From Phycisphaerales bacterium (lineage in GTDB: Bacteria; Planctomycetota; Phycisphaerae; Phycisphaerales; UBA1924), in contig JAFIFZ010000031.1 of the NCBI GenBank assembly GCA_020831775.1, positions 64,449 through 128,448 on the forward strand: a DNA stretch of 64,000 bases, read 5' to 3'. The position numbers and the translations under genes are program-made. The notes below the pieces were generated by a model, which was not told the DNA's origin, made no database searches, and saw only the letters and a list, made by a program, of their open reading frames with translations. This document shows, piece after piece, positions 1 to 10,767 of the stretch (the first letter of the stretch is position 1; the number at the start of each line of letters is the position of its first letter).

Positions 1-420
1 GAACTGCCGTGGCCGGAGTTTGTCGAGGATGTCTGGCGGGCACGCACCAAGTGGCGGCTGATCCCCGACGGCTTCGGGACCGGCGACGCGGGCTCACTTG
101 TCGTCGTGCGGCGCATCAGGGACCGGCAAGAGTTCGATGGCAACAGAGCACTCAGGGATCCATCGGTCAGAGACCGCGATTGGTGGGCTGTCAGCGCTGC
201 GCGAGGCCCGATGCAACTCGTCAAACCGACATCCGGCATCGAAGCCGTGCTCGAACGAGACGGCGAAGCGCTCGTCGCCGAGTGCCACCTGATCGTCCGG
301 TACCCCGAAGAGCTCGTCGGCAACTGGGTCACGAGGTGGTACTACGACCCCGAGACCGAAACATGGTCGGTCTACATCACTACGGTCTTTTCCTTGCGAT
401 CGGTCTATGTCATCCGGTGA
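1..420 (+). CDS. Hypothetical protein, 5' end outside the window
   Basis: The frame is open from base 1 and ends in TGA at 418-420, giving 139 codons with no start in view; the gene begins upstream. The residue mix reads as real protein: WPEFVEDVW near the start, then a segment rich in Trp, Asp, Tyr and Val (NWVTRWYYDPETETWSVY) near the end. I recognise no family. The first internal Met is at base 106, but the coding-like sequence before it argues against starting there. A 35-bp repeat found twice more in the window begins 8 bases after the stop. Confidence 0.55.
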   Translation, partial: ELPWPEFVEDVWRARTKWRLIPDGFGTGDAGSLVVVRRIRDRQEFDGNRALRDPSVRDRDWWAVSAARGPMQLVKPTSGIEAVLERDGEALVAECHLIVRYPEELVGNWVTRWYYDPETETWSVYITTVFSLRSVYVIR

Positions 421-427
421 TCTCACC

Positions 428-462
428 GACCCGACTCTTCGCGTTGCTCAGAGGTCGGCGTC
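428..462 (+). repeat. 35-bp dispersed repeat, copy 1
   Basis: This 35-base block starts GACCCGACTCTTCGC and ends TCGGCGTC. It matches the blocks at 15635-15669 and, inverted, 15764-15798, with only a few differences in the middle. It lies just 3' of the partial gene. Function is unknown. Confidence 0.75.
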
Positions 463-546
463 CTCCCACGCGTGATCGGGCTCTTCCCCCCGCGCCCTGC
501 GCCCGGGTCCCAGCGCCCCGCGCCCGGCCCCTCCATATCCTCGTCC

Positions 547-864
547 ATGCGCTCTCTTGCTCTCCTGCTCCTGCTGGCGTGCTGCCTCTCCGGCTGCGGC
601 CGCTCCGACTCGCTCACCCCCGAGCGCGTCTCGCGCGTCCAGACCGGCATGACCCTCGCCCAGGCCGAGGCCATCCTCGGCCCTGCCCACGAGCGCCCCG
701 AGCCCCCGCCCGGCTTCGGCGAGCACGCCCTCCCGGGCCACGCCGAACTCGTCGAGGAATCCCGCACCTTCATCTGGAACGACGGCCCCCGTCGCGTCGT
801 GCTCACCGTCGTCGACGGCAAGATCGTCGCGATCGGCCTCGTCGGCTTCGAAGACCCGCACTGA
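547..864 (+). CDS. Small lipoprotein, SmpA/BamE-like fold suspected
   Basis: A 105-residue protein. It opens with a short positive end and a hydrophobic stretch ending in the lipobox L-S-G-C (Cys17), so it is probably a lipid-anchored envelope protein. After the Cys, the segment GMTLAQAEAILG resembles the helix motif of SmpA/OmlA (BamE) and related small domains; the end forms beta-like strands (RVVLTVVDGKIVAIGLVGF). The start at 547 is chosen because the signal peptide begins there; an in-frame ATG at 472 adds only Pro/Arg-rich sequence. Family assignment rests on that short motif only. Confidence 0.7.
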   Translation: MRSLALLLLLACCLSGCGRSDSLTPERVSRVQTGMTLAQAEAILGPAHERPEPPPGFGEHALPGHAELVEESRTFIWNDGPRRVVLTVVDGKIVAIGLVGFEDPH

Positions 865-911
865 CGGGCCGAGCCGTGTCCGGGCTTTGCTGGAACAGCC
901 TCGGGCGCAAG

Positions 912-955
912 AAAAAAACCCCAGCGGCCTTACACAGGACCGCCGGGGCTGGGGG
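912..955 (-). terminator. Intrinsic terminator, minus strand
   Basis: CCCCAGC at 919-925 pairs with GCTGGGG at 949-955, with an extra GGC/GCC pairing inside. Read on the minus strand, the hairpin is followed by seven T residues (A run at 912-918). It would end transcription coming from bioY, about 200 bases downstream of its stop. Nothing coding is seen between it and bioY. Confidence 0.7.
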
Positions 956-1158
956 GGGACTTGGGGCCGCCCGGCGAGGCTTGCCTCACCGAACGGGTCG
1001 ATCCGGACTCGGGCCGACCGAGCACTGCCGTGCTGTTCGTCATACCCGACGCGTTGGATCACTCAAGTAAACAGTTCTGCCGGCGGGGCTATTTCGACGG
1101 CGGGCACAAATACGGGCAAGCCCCCATCTTCACCCACCGCTCTGCCGACAGGTCCGCA

Positions 1159-1797
1159 TCACCACACGCGACGCATCGCCCGCGGGAGCATCCATCGTCC
1201 GATCACGACCGCGAGCGTTGTCTTTGCCGCGTCCCAGGGCAAAAAGGCGACCATTCCGTAAAGAATTGCGTTCCGCCAGGTGATCGGGTCCAGGCCGGGG
1301 TCCATGTTCCGCAGGAAATAGAGCCACGGCACGCCCAGCGCGTAGATCAGCCCGTGGGCCGCGACCCCCGCCAGCACCAGCGCCAACCACCCACGCACCG
1401 ACCCGTCCCGCCGGCGCACGATCTTCGCGACCAGGGGCTGACAGAGCAAAAACCCCAGCAGATACCCGCCGGTCTGCCCGAACAGCACCGCGACCCCCGC
1501 CTCGCCCTCGGCAAACACCCCCGCCCCCAGCGTCCCCACGCCGAGGTAGATCACCAGGCTCAGCGAGCCGAGCTTCGGGCCCAGGCCGATCGCGATCAGC
1601 AGGACCGCCAGTGTCTGGAGCGATTGGGGCAGGCCGTAGGGCCAGAGCGGGATCGCGACCTGCGCCGCAAACCCGAGCATCATCGCCCCGAAGACGCTCA
1701 GCGCCAGGCGCGACAGGAGCGAGAGACGCCCGGCGTCGTCGCCCGCCCGCTCGCGGCGGGCGGATCCGGTTCCGGCGATGGCGTCGGCGCGAGCCAC
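1159..1797 (-). CDS. bioY: BioY family biotin transporter substrate-binding subunit
   Basis: A 212-residue integral membrane protein of the BioY family, the biotin-binding S component of ECF-type vitamin transporters. Features seen: a hydrophobic first helix after about 28 residues (RLALSVFGAMMLGFAAQVAIPL), the family signature P-x-x-x-Q-x-L (PYGLPQSLQTLAVLL), repeated Gly-rich helices (LGVGTLGAGVF; GQTGGYLLGFLL) and a C-terminal AILYGMVAFLPWDAAKTTLAV segment with the Asp-Lys typical of the last helix. The start is GTG at 1797; its N-terminal ~28 residues are polar and may be an overestimate. No ecfA/ecfT or bioMN genes are nearby, so it would work alone or share an energising module elsewhere. 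Confidence 0.9.
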   Translation of the reverse strand: MARADAIAGTGSARRERAGDDAGRLSLLSRLALSVFGAMMLGFAAQVAIPLWPYGLPQSLQTLAVLLIAIGLGPKLGSLSLVIYLGVGTLGAGVFAEGEAGVAVLFGQTGGYLLGFLLCQPLVAKIVRRRDGSVRGWLALVLAGVAAHGLIYALGVPWLYFLRNMDPGLDPITWRNAILYGMVAFLPWDAAKTTLAVVIGRWMLPRAMRRVW

Positions 1798-1879
1798 TGG
1801 CGTCTCCAGATGAGCACGAGAGCGGCCGGCACGCCGCCGGGCCGCGAGGACCGGAATATACGCGTGGATGTCGCCGAGA

Positions 1880-2974
1880 TCAGACCCGAGCGCGCCCTCT
1901 GGTGACGAGCTTCTCGGCGAGATCGACCGTGTCGACGGGATGCCGCTCTGAGCCGTCGGCGCCGAGGTCCTTCCAGAGCTCCGTGTCGAGCAAAAACGCC
2001 TTGCCCCCGACGATCACGGGGATGTCGTTCGTCTTCGGTTCGGTGCGGACGGCTTTGATCGTGTCGCCGACGACATCGAGGTGGACCGTCAGCATCGCAG
2101 AGAGACAGACCACATCAACCTCGAAGTCGATCATCGTCTGCACGAGGTCATCGGCGGGGATGCTCGTGCCGAGGTAGATCGACCGCCAACCCGCCAGCTC
2201 GAAGAAGTCCGAGACCATGCGGATGCCGATCTCGTGGGCGTTGCCCTCGACCGAGGCGGCCAGCACCGTCCGCCCCTCGCGCTTCGGCGCCGCGGCGATG
2301 ACAGGGTAGAGCTGGCTCATCACATGCATCGTCGAGGCGGTGCAGTAGTGCTCCTCGCCGACATGCACCTCGCCAGCCAGCCAGAGTCGCCCGATCTCGT
2401 CCTGCACCGGGCCGAGCACCTGCAGGTAGATTCGGTCCACCGGGACGCCCGAGGCGACCGCGTCGAGGATCAGGCGGCTGGCGACCTCGCGCTTGCCCTC
2501 CAGCAGCCGCGTGAGGTACCGGACGGCCAGATCCGTGTGCTCCCCGCAGCGGTCCAGCGGGCTCGGCTCGTCTTCCAGCGGCGTGCCGAAGTGGGCCAGA
2601 GCGCCCTTGAAGTACGGGCGGAGGGCGTCGGCCGCGGGGGCGGGCAGCTCCTCCTCCAGCACCTCTGCGAGGCACACCAGCCCGAGGGCGAGGTCCTTCT
2701 CCTCGACATTCCGGGCGGCGTACGCACGCCGGGCCCAGTCGGTGTTGGCGACAAAGACCGCCGGACGGTGCAGTCGGGCGGCGGAGATCAGCTGATCGAC
2801 CCGGGCGTGCAGCTCCGAGACCCACTTTTGGAAGGCCCCGGACCCCCAGCGGACCGGCAGCGACGGGTCTTTGGTGAACATGCGCTCGACGGACGCCGCA
2901 ACCAGCGCCCTGGCGCTGCCTTGGATGATCTCTGCCGCGAACTCGGAGGGTTGTTTCTTCTGCACGCCATTCAT
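1880..2974 (-). CDS. Cobalamin-binding protein with CarH-like cap, no DNA-binding domain
   Basis: A 364-residue protein. The C-terminal half is a B12-binding module: a four-helix cap (about 145-230) with W198-x9-E208-H209, the Wx9EH signature of the CarH/LitR photoreceptor cap, then a Rossmann-like domain with N245-A-H247-E-I-G250 where D-x-H-x-x-G is usual, L-S-A-M-L around 291-295 and V-G-G near 322-324. His247 would be the lower axial cobalt ligand. The first ~140 residues do not resemble a MerR helix-turn-helix, so direct DNA binding as in CarH is unlikely; I do not recognise that region. ATG at 2974 is preferred; the frame runs further upstream but is low-complexity. It lies 82 bases upstream of bioY on the same strand, so co-transcription is possible. 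Confidence 0.8.
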   Translation of the reverse strand: MNGVQKKQPSEFAAEIIQGSARALVAASVERMFTKDPSLPVRWGSGAFQKWVSELHARVDQLISAARLHRPAVFVANTDWARRAYAARNVEEKDLALGLVCLAEVLEEELPAPAADALRPYFKGALAHFGTPLEDEPSPLDRCGEHTDLAVRYLTRLLEGKREVASRLILDAVASGVPVDRIYLQVLGPVQDEIGRLWLAGEVHVGEEHYCTASTMHVMSQLYPVIAAAPKREGRTVLAASVEGNAHEIGIRMVSDFFELAGWRSIYLGTSIPADDLVQTMIDFEVDVVCLSAMLTVHLDVVGDTIKAVRTEPKTNDIPVIVGGKAFLLDTELWKDLGADGSERHPVDTVDLAEKLVTRGRARV

Positions 2975-3135
2975 CGTAAGCGGGTTCGCGGGGGCGGTCA
3001 GGGCGGATGAGCCCGCGGGGCATGGGGAGGAGGGACGGCGGGACAAGCGCAGCCCCCGATCCTTGGCAGCAGACCCGATCATCTCCAATACCCCAGGATG
3101 CTGTATGCTCTCGCGGCGGCCGGGCCCGGCCGCCG

Positions 3136-3714
3136 ATGGAGACCCAGACCATGGCCACTGACCTGCTCGCGCTCTGGCTGCCGATCGTCGTGTCGGGCGT
3201 TTTGCTGTTCATCCTCAGCTCGATCTTCTGGACGCTCGCCCCGCACCACAAGAAGGACATCGCCTGCCTGCCGCGGCAGGATGAAGTGCTCGACGCGCTG
3301 CGCAAGCTCGACATCCCGGAGGGGAGCTACATGTTCCCCAACTGCGAGGACCCGAAGGAGTACAAGACCGAGCGGTTCAAGGCCCTGTACGACACCGGCC
3401 CGTGGGGCACGCTGAACCTGTTCCCCGCCAGGCCCAGCATGGCCCGGAACATGGGGCTGACCTTCCTCTACTTCCTCGTGGTCTCGATCGTCATCGCGTA
3501 CATCGCCGGCGCGTCGCGGGCGCCCGGCGCCGAGTTCGGCGCGGTCTTCCAGCTTGTCGCGACCGGCGGCATCCTGGTGTATGTGCTCGGCGGGATGATG
3601 AACGGCCTCTGGTTCGGCAAGCGCCTGCGGTTCTTCGTAACCGACGCGATCGACGGCCTGGTGTACGCCCTCGCAACGGGCCTGATCTTCGGCCTGCTCT
3701 GGCCGGGGGCGTGA
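3136..3714 (+). CDS. Hypothetical multi-pass membrane protein
   Basis: A 192-residue protein of unknown function. A first membrane helix (about residues 10-32, LWLPIVVSGVLLFILSSIFW) is followed by a soluble loop of ~80 residues containing DEVLDALRKLDIPEGSYMFPN, then three more hydrophobic segments (NMGLTFLYFLVVSIVIAYIAG; VFQLVATGGILVYVLGG; AIDGLVYALATGLIFGLLWPG). The loop motif I-P-E-G-x-Y-x-F-P-N recurs in small membrane proteins of planctomycetes as far as I recall, but no role is known to me. Starts at 3136 and 3151 are both possible; neither has a strong Shine-Dalgarno. It is divergent from the B12-binding gene. Confidence 0.75.
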   Translation: METQTMATDLLALWLPIVVSGVLLFILSSIFWTLAPHHKKDIACLPRQDEVLDALRKLDIPEGSYMFPNCEDPKEYKTERFKALYDTGPWGTLNLFPARPSMARNMGLTFLYFLVVSIVIAYIAGASRAPGAEFGAVFQLVATGGILVYVLGGMMNGLWFGKRLRFFVTDAIDGLVYALATGLIFGLLWPGA

Positions 3715-3743
3715 GGGCGCGGGCGATCGGCGGCAGGCCGCAC

Positions 3744-4082
3744 TCAATCCGCTCCGTCCCAACCGTATCTCGGCATTCCGAAACGCCCGATCTCGAACCC
3801 GTCTTCGAGGAGGTGTGGCTCGCGCGGCTCGTACTGGTCGACGGGGCTCTCGGCATCCTTGCGGCAGCACGAGAACTCGGGGTTCGGCCACGACTCCATC
3901 AGCCGCCCTGCGTCACGATCACGCTCGAAGGCGCAGCCAACCCCGACGGGGACATCCCACTCGAACTTCAGGGATCGCCACCACCAGCAGTATCGCCGCG
4001 GGCACGACCCCCTCGGGAGTTTGCGTGCGCGTGCGATGTCGTCGGGAGAAGGCGAGTGCCCTTCAAAGATTCGGATCGTCAT
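3744..4082 (-). CDS. Hypothetical protein
   Basis: A 112-residue reading frame with protein-like composition and no low complexity. It has a Trp-rich core (CWWWRSLKFEWDVPVGVG), a basic N-terminal half and an acidic C-terminal half with EPHLLEDGFEIGRFGMPRYG. No signal peptide or membrane helix is visible, and I recognise no family. It converges with the membrane protein ending at 3714. The region 3715-4390 has less strand-specific coding bias than its neighbours, so this is a moderate call. Confidence 0.5.
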   Translation of the reverse strand: MTIRIFEGHSPSPDDIARARKLPRGSCPRRYCWWWRSLKFEWDVPVGVGCAFERDRDAGRLMESWPNPEFSCCRKDAESPVDQYEPREPHLLEDGFEIGRFGMPRYGWDGAD

Positions 4083-4389
4083 TTACCGCAAGCACGATCG
4101 GGGCCATCTGTCGGCAATCGGCGCGAAAACCACCGCGTCAAGAACCGGACCCTCGAAAAGCTCGGTCATTGTAGCGAACCAGCACGACCGAGCGGCAAGC
4201 TTACTTCCCGCGGCCCTTCGCACTCTGCGGCGGCCGATCCTTCAGCAGGCCGGCCCGCCGCAGAGTGCGAGCCGTTCTTGCACAGGACGCTTCTTATAGC
4301 GAACGAGCGCTTCAGCGCATTTGACGCTCATGGCCGACCTGGGCCGTTCCTGATTGCTGTGCAAAGCGCTCACCTTTCACGGATCGTGC
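4083..4389. other. Gene-free gap upstream of the acnA 3' end
   Basis: About 300 bases with no convincing gene. It holds one strong perfect hairpin (4219-4269) and two related short strings containing TAGCGAAC, at about 4175 and 4297. No T run follows the hairpin, so it is not a classical intrinsic terminator on either strand. Confidence 0.6.
4219..4269. repeat. Perfect 15-bp inverted repeat, 21-base loop
   Basis: CGCACTCTGCGGCGG at 4219-4233 is exactly complementary to 4255-4269. The 21-base loop itself contains a shorter GGCC-rich pairing. It lies 120 bases past the acnA stop and 137 bases upstream of the 3744-4082 gene start, so it may act at the acnA 3' end or as a repeat-family hairpin. 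Confidence 0.8.
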
Positions 4390-7248
<2,859 letters not shown>

Positions 7249-7260
7249 GGCGGTCTCCTT

Positions 7261-7295
7261 CGGGGCGTCGCCCCGGATCGGTCTGAGTTCAGACC
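7261..7295 (-). promoter_or_regulatory. Two inverted repeats in the acnA leader
   Basis: GGTCTGA at 7280-7286 and TCAGACC at 7289-7295 form a near-perfect 16-base dyad 32 bases upstream of the acnA ATG. A second, CGGGGC(GTC)GCCCCG, sits at 7261-7275 just before the ribosome site. The first could be an operator and the second could hide or expose the ribosome-binding site. No binding protein can be named. Confidence 0.5.
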
Positions 7296-7369
7296 AAGTA
7301 TCGCACTTTTGGCATGATATATCGAATCAATGAGAATACTGTATCCGATTGAATCTGCTTATGCCAGCC

Positions 7370-8011
7370 TCACGCCCCCTCCGCCGCAGGCCCGCCGATG
7401 TCCGGGCCGACCTCCACGATCCTGCCTTCCGGCCCGGCGTTGTAGACCCGTGTCGGGCCTTCGTTCGCCTCGGCGCCCCACGATTGGTGGATGTGCCCGC
7501 AGACGACGACATCGGGCGTGGCCTTGCGGATCGCTTCGAGGAGCGCCTTGCTGCCGCAGTGCTTGCCCTCGACTTCGTCGCAGAGCCCGTAGGGCGGGGA
7601 GTGGGTGACGAACATCCCGCCGGTGAGCTCTCGTTCGTGGAGTGAGTCGGTTTTCTCTCTGGCCTCATCCTCGGACATATCGAAGCTCCAGTCGCGATCG
7701 ATCGGCGGGATGCCGCAGCCGATGCCGTAGACCGGAAAGCCCGCGACATTGGTGCGCTCGGTGTGCAGGACGGTCGCGCCGAGCCAGCCCTCGCAGGCCT
7801 CGCGGAGTGCATCCTCGCGCTCGTTGTTGCCCGGAACGAGCACGGTCGGGCAGCGGATGTCGCGGATCGCGTCGATCAGTTCCTTCAGGCCCTCGTGCTG
7901 GTTGGCGAAGTCGCCCGCGATGACGACCATCTCCGCCTCGGCGGACTTGTCGACCAGGCGTCGGGCCGCCGCGATGTCGCAGTGCAGGTCGCTTGCGATC
8001 AGGATTCTCAT
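7370..8011 (-). CDS. Metallophosphoesterase, calcineurin-like
   Basis: A 213-residue phosphodiesterase/phosphatase of the calcineurin-like superfamily. All metal-binding blocks are visible: D8-L-H10, G33-D34-F, G61-N-N-E, H137-S-P-P and G172-H173-I-H175, then NAGP. The fold is complete with no extra domains, signal peptide or membrane helix, so it is a cytoplasmic single-domain enzyme. The substrate cannot be read from sequence; the YfcE/MJ0936 group is the closest I recognise. ATG at 8011 has a GAGGAGG site upstream. It lies just upstream of acnA on the same strand (121-base gap) and 33 bases downstream of the LysR gene, so it may be co-transcribed with the regulator. Confidence 0.9.
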   Translation of the reverse strand: MRILIASDLHCDIAAARRLVDKSAEAEMVVIAGDFANQHEGLKELIDAIRDIRCPTVLVPGNNEREDALREACEGWLGATVLHTERTNVAGFPVYGIGCGIPPIDRDWSFDMSEDEAREKTDSLHERELTGGMFVTHSPPYGLCDEVEGKHCGSKALLEAIRKATPDVVVCGHIHQSWGAEANEGPTRVYNAGPEGRIVEVGPDIGGPAAEGA

Positions 8012-8044
8012 CTTGCCGTCCTCCTCATGTGAATGCTGGGGAGG

Positions 8045-8923
8045 CTAGCGCCCCAGGCTCTTGAGCAGCTCCACCTCGAACGCCGCGGCGGCCGGGCTCG
8101 GCACACGCCCCTGGCGGCGCACGACCGAGAGCTGTCGCGTCAGGCGTTCGTCGCGGCAGCGCAGCCCGACGCCCTCGCCGAGCGCAAAGCGGCTGACAAA
8201 CGCGACGCCGATCCCCGCGCCGACCATCTGCTTGATCGATTCAATCGAGCGCAGCTCCATCACGACATCGAGCGCGACGCCGTGGGCGCGTGCGGCGTTG
8301 TCGATCAGCTCGCGCACCGCCGAGCCGGCCTCGAAGCCGATCACATGCTCGCCCGCAAGGTCCGTCCAGCGGAACGATTTCTTGCCCGTCAGCGTGTGCC
8401 CGCCCGGGACGATCAGCCGCAGCTCGTCGGCGACGGACCGCACTCGGAAGAGGTCGTCGCGCTGCGGGTGACGGACACCCTCGGTGACGATGCCGAGATC
8501 CAACTCCCCCGAGAGCACGCTGGAGGCGACCGACTCCGACCCCGCTTCGCGCACGAGGAATCGCAGGCCCGGATGGGCGCGTCGCACCGCCGAGATCACG
8601 CTCGGGAGGAGGTAGCCCGTTGCAGTCGCCCCGCCCCCCACGCGGATCGAGCCCCGTTCGAGGCCCGCCAGCGACCGCACCGCAGCGACCCCCGCGTCGG
8701 CCCGGCGCACCGCGTCGCGGGCGTGTTCGAGAAACACCAGCCCCGCCTCGGTCGGCTCAACACCCCTGCCCGTCCTGTGCAAGAGTTCGACGCCGACCTC
8801 CGCCTCGAGTTTGCGCAGCATCGCCGAGAGCGCCGGCTGCGTCACGCCCAGAGCGCGGGCCGCGCGGGTCATGTGCCCGTGCTCGGCGATCGCGATCAGG
8901 TACCGCAGCGGCGTCAGCTCCAT
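8045..8923 (-). CDS. LysR family transcriptional regulator
   Basis: A 292-residue LysR-type regulator. The N-terminal winged helix-turn-helix is clear (residues ~1-60: LTPLRYLIAIAEHGHMTRAA, then LGVTQPALSAMLRKLE) with a linker helix and a two-lobe periplasmic-binding-like effector domain from ~90. Its length is the family norm. The ATG at 8923 has GGAGG upstream and faces the divergent zinc-ribbon gene at 8959 with only 35 bases between, a common arrangement for LysR targets. The effector is unknown. It could control that divergent gene, itself, or the phosphoesterase downstream. Confidence 0.92.
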   Translation of the reverse strand: MELTPLRYLIAIAEHGHMTRAARALGVTQPALSAMLRKLEAEVGVELLHRTGRGVEPTEAGLVFLEHARDAVRRADAGVAAVRSLAGLERGSIRVGGGATATGYLLPSVISAVRRAHPGLRFLVREAGSESVASSVLSGELDLGIVTEGVRHPQRDDLFRVRSVADELRLIVPGGHTLTGKKSFRWTDLAGEHVIGFEAGSAVRELIDNAARAHGVALDVVMELRSIESIKQMVGAGIGVAFVSRFALGEGVGLRCRDERLTRQLSVVRRQGRVPSPAAAAFEVELLKSLGR

Positions 8924-8958
8924 CGCCGGGCCTCCTCGCTCGATCCTATCGTCGCCCG

Positions 8959-9222
8959 ATGCCCGAGCCCGTGCCCGATCCCCTCGACCGTCTCCGCGAG
9001 TTTCTCGCCGGGCGCGATGTCTATTGCCCCGCCTGCTCGGCCAACCTCCGCGACCACACCACCGACCGCTGCCCCAAGTGCGACGCCAAGCTCGATGTCT
9101 GGAACCTCAGGCGGAAGGGCCTGCAGGATCTCACGACGACGACGACGATCCTGCTCATCGCCGCGGTGCTCGTCATCGCGTTCGTCGTGCTCGTGCTCGT
9201 CTTCTTCCGCGGCGCGATCTGA
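8959..9222 (+). CDS. Zinc-ribbon protein with one C-terminal membrane helix
   Basis: An 87-residue protein with two CxxC knuckles (CPACSANL and CPKCDAKL, 13 residues apart), the pattern of a small zinc ribbon, followed by a single hydrophobic helix (about 61-83, TTILLIAAVLVIAFVVLVLVFF). It would sit in the membrane with the ribbon in the cytoplasm. No catalytic motif is visible, and the function is unknown. It is divergent from the LysR gene and ends 10 bases before the convergent ketosynthase gene. Confidence 0.8.
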   Translation: MPEPVPDPLDRLREFLAGRDVYCPACSANLRDHTTDRCPKCDAKLDVWNLRRKGLQDLTTTTTILLIAAVLVIAFVVLVLVFFRGAI

Positions 9223-9232
9223 AGCCGACGCT

Positions 9233-10513
9233 CTACGCGAACCCCTCGACCACCAGCGCGCTGTTCTTGGCGCCGAACGCCAGACAATTCACAAGCGCAA
9301 CACGGCCCGGCGCGGGTTTGGATTCCAGCGGGGTGTAGTCCAAGTTGCAACCTTCTCCGGGCTCGTGCAGGTTGATCGTCGGAGGCACAAACGGCTCATC
9401 GCCCGAGAGCGCAGCGACCGTCGCCACCATCGCCGCCATCCCGCTGGCGCCCTGCGGGTGGCCGATCATGCTCTTGCAGCTCGAACCGGCGAGTTTCGAC
9501 GCGTGATCGCCGAAGGCGAGACGCACCGCCATCGTCTCCAGCCGGTCGTTGAGCTGGGTGCCCGTCCCGTGGTAGTGCACGACGCCGATCCCGTCGGGCT
9601 CGACGCACGCGTCGCGCATCGCCAGCGTCATCGCCCGCGCGGACTCGGCCATGTCTTCGGCGGGGCGCACGCGATGATGCGCATCGCAGGTGCACCCGTA
9701 GCCCAGCACACGCGCCACCGGCCTCGCCCCCCGATCGGCCGCGACCTTCGGTCGCTCCACAACCGCCGCCCACGCCCCCTCGCCGAGCACGAAGCCGCTG
9801 CGGCTCGTGTCGAACGGGCGGCAGGCGGTCGGCGCTTCTTCGTTGCTCCATTCCTTTGTTGAGACGACGCCCAGCAGCTCCATCGCCGCGAGCGTCTCCC
9901 AGCGGATGTGGGCATCGGCCCCGACGACGACCACCGCCTCGGGCGTCCCAGGCCGGTCCGAGCGGAGCAGGTCCATCGCCAGGCCGACGGCGTCCGACGA
10001 ACTGGCGCACCCGGTCGAGACGCAGAGGCTCGGGCCCCGGAGCCCGAGGCGGATCGAGAGCTCGCCCGCGAGGTTGCCGTGGGTCGCGTTGGTGATTGTC
10101 CAGAGGCTCGCCTTGCCCCCGGCGTAGATGGACTTGGCCTGGTCGAGGGTGAAGTCGATCCCGCCGCCCCCGGTCCCGAGCACCAGCCCGACCGACCGCC
10201 CGGCCTCGACATCCAGCTCCGTGCCGAACGGGCGTCCGGCCTGGATCATCGCCTCGGTCGCCGCGGCCAGCGCCATCGGCACCAGTCTCGGCAGCCGCTT
10301 GAGGTCCGCCGAGGAAACGATATCGGACGGTTCGAACCCCTCACACGGCGCGGCGACGCCGGAGCGGATCCGATCGTCGGGCTCGATCGGCCGCACACCG
10401 GAGACGCCGGCCCGCAATGAATTCCGATAACTATCGACCCCGATTCCGATGGGCGAGACGGCCCCCAGCCCCGTGATCACCGCCGAACGAGACGCAGAAT
10501 CGGTGGTTTTCAT
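9233..10513 (-). CDS. Beta-ketoacyl-ACP synthase II-like (FabF family)
   Basis: A 426-residue condensing enzyme of the KAS I/II family, which adds malonyl-ACP units to an acyl chain. The catalytic triad is intact: Cys169 (STGCASSSD), His315 (HYHGTGTQLND) and His352 (KSMIGHPQGASG). The N-terminal AVITGLGAVSPIG is typical. The start at 10513 (MKTTDSASRS) is chosen; the frame extends 10 codons upstream without signal. No acyl carrier protein, fabD, fabG or other lipid genes are nearby, so this may be a second copy for a special lipid or polyketide and not the main FabF. It converges with the small zinc-ribbon gene. Confidence 0.9.
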   Translation of the reverse strand: MKTTDSASRSAVITGLGAVSPIGIGVDSYRNSLRAGVSGVRPIEPDDRIRSGVAAPCEGFEPSDIVSSADLKRLPRLVPMALAAATEAMIQAGRPFGTELDVEAGRSVGLVLGTGGGGIDFTLDQAKSIYAGGKASLWTITNATHGNLAGELSIRLGLRGPSLCVSTGCASSSDAVGLAMDLLRSDRPGTPEAVVVVGADAHIRWETLAAMELLGVVSTKEWSNEEAPTACRPFDTSRSGFVLGEGAWAAVVERPKVAADRGARPVARVLGYGCTCDAHHRVRPAEDMAESARAMTLAMRDACVEPDGIGVVHYHGTGTQLNDRLETMAVRLAFGDHASKLAGSSCKSMIGHPQGASGMAAMVATVAALSGDEPFVPPTINLHEPGEGCNLDYTPLESKPAPGRVALVNCLAFGAKNSALVVEGFA

Positions 10514-10767
10514 GGGCTTGAGTGTACCTGCACCCCCATCCATACCTCACGATATTCAAACATACCCGCGGCCGCTGGGGGCTGGCAGGGCCGGTGCGTC
10601 TGCGCGTTCTGTAGGTTTTCTTCCTGATTTGCTGGCCCGGGGCTCGATCCGGTGTACTTAGATAGATGGACGACGCTGCGCGACACCTTTGTTGCGTTGC
10701 GCATGAGAGAGATCCCCCGGCCCGGTCCGGGGGCCAAGCCCCGCTGGAAGCGGGGAGGGATGTTGAG

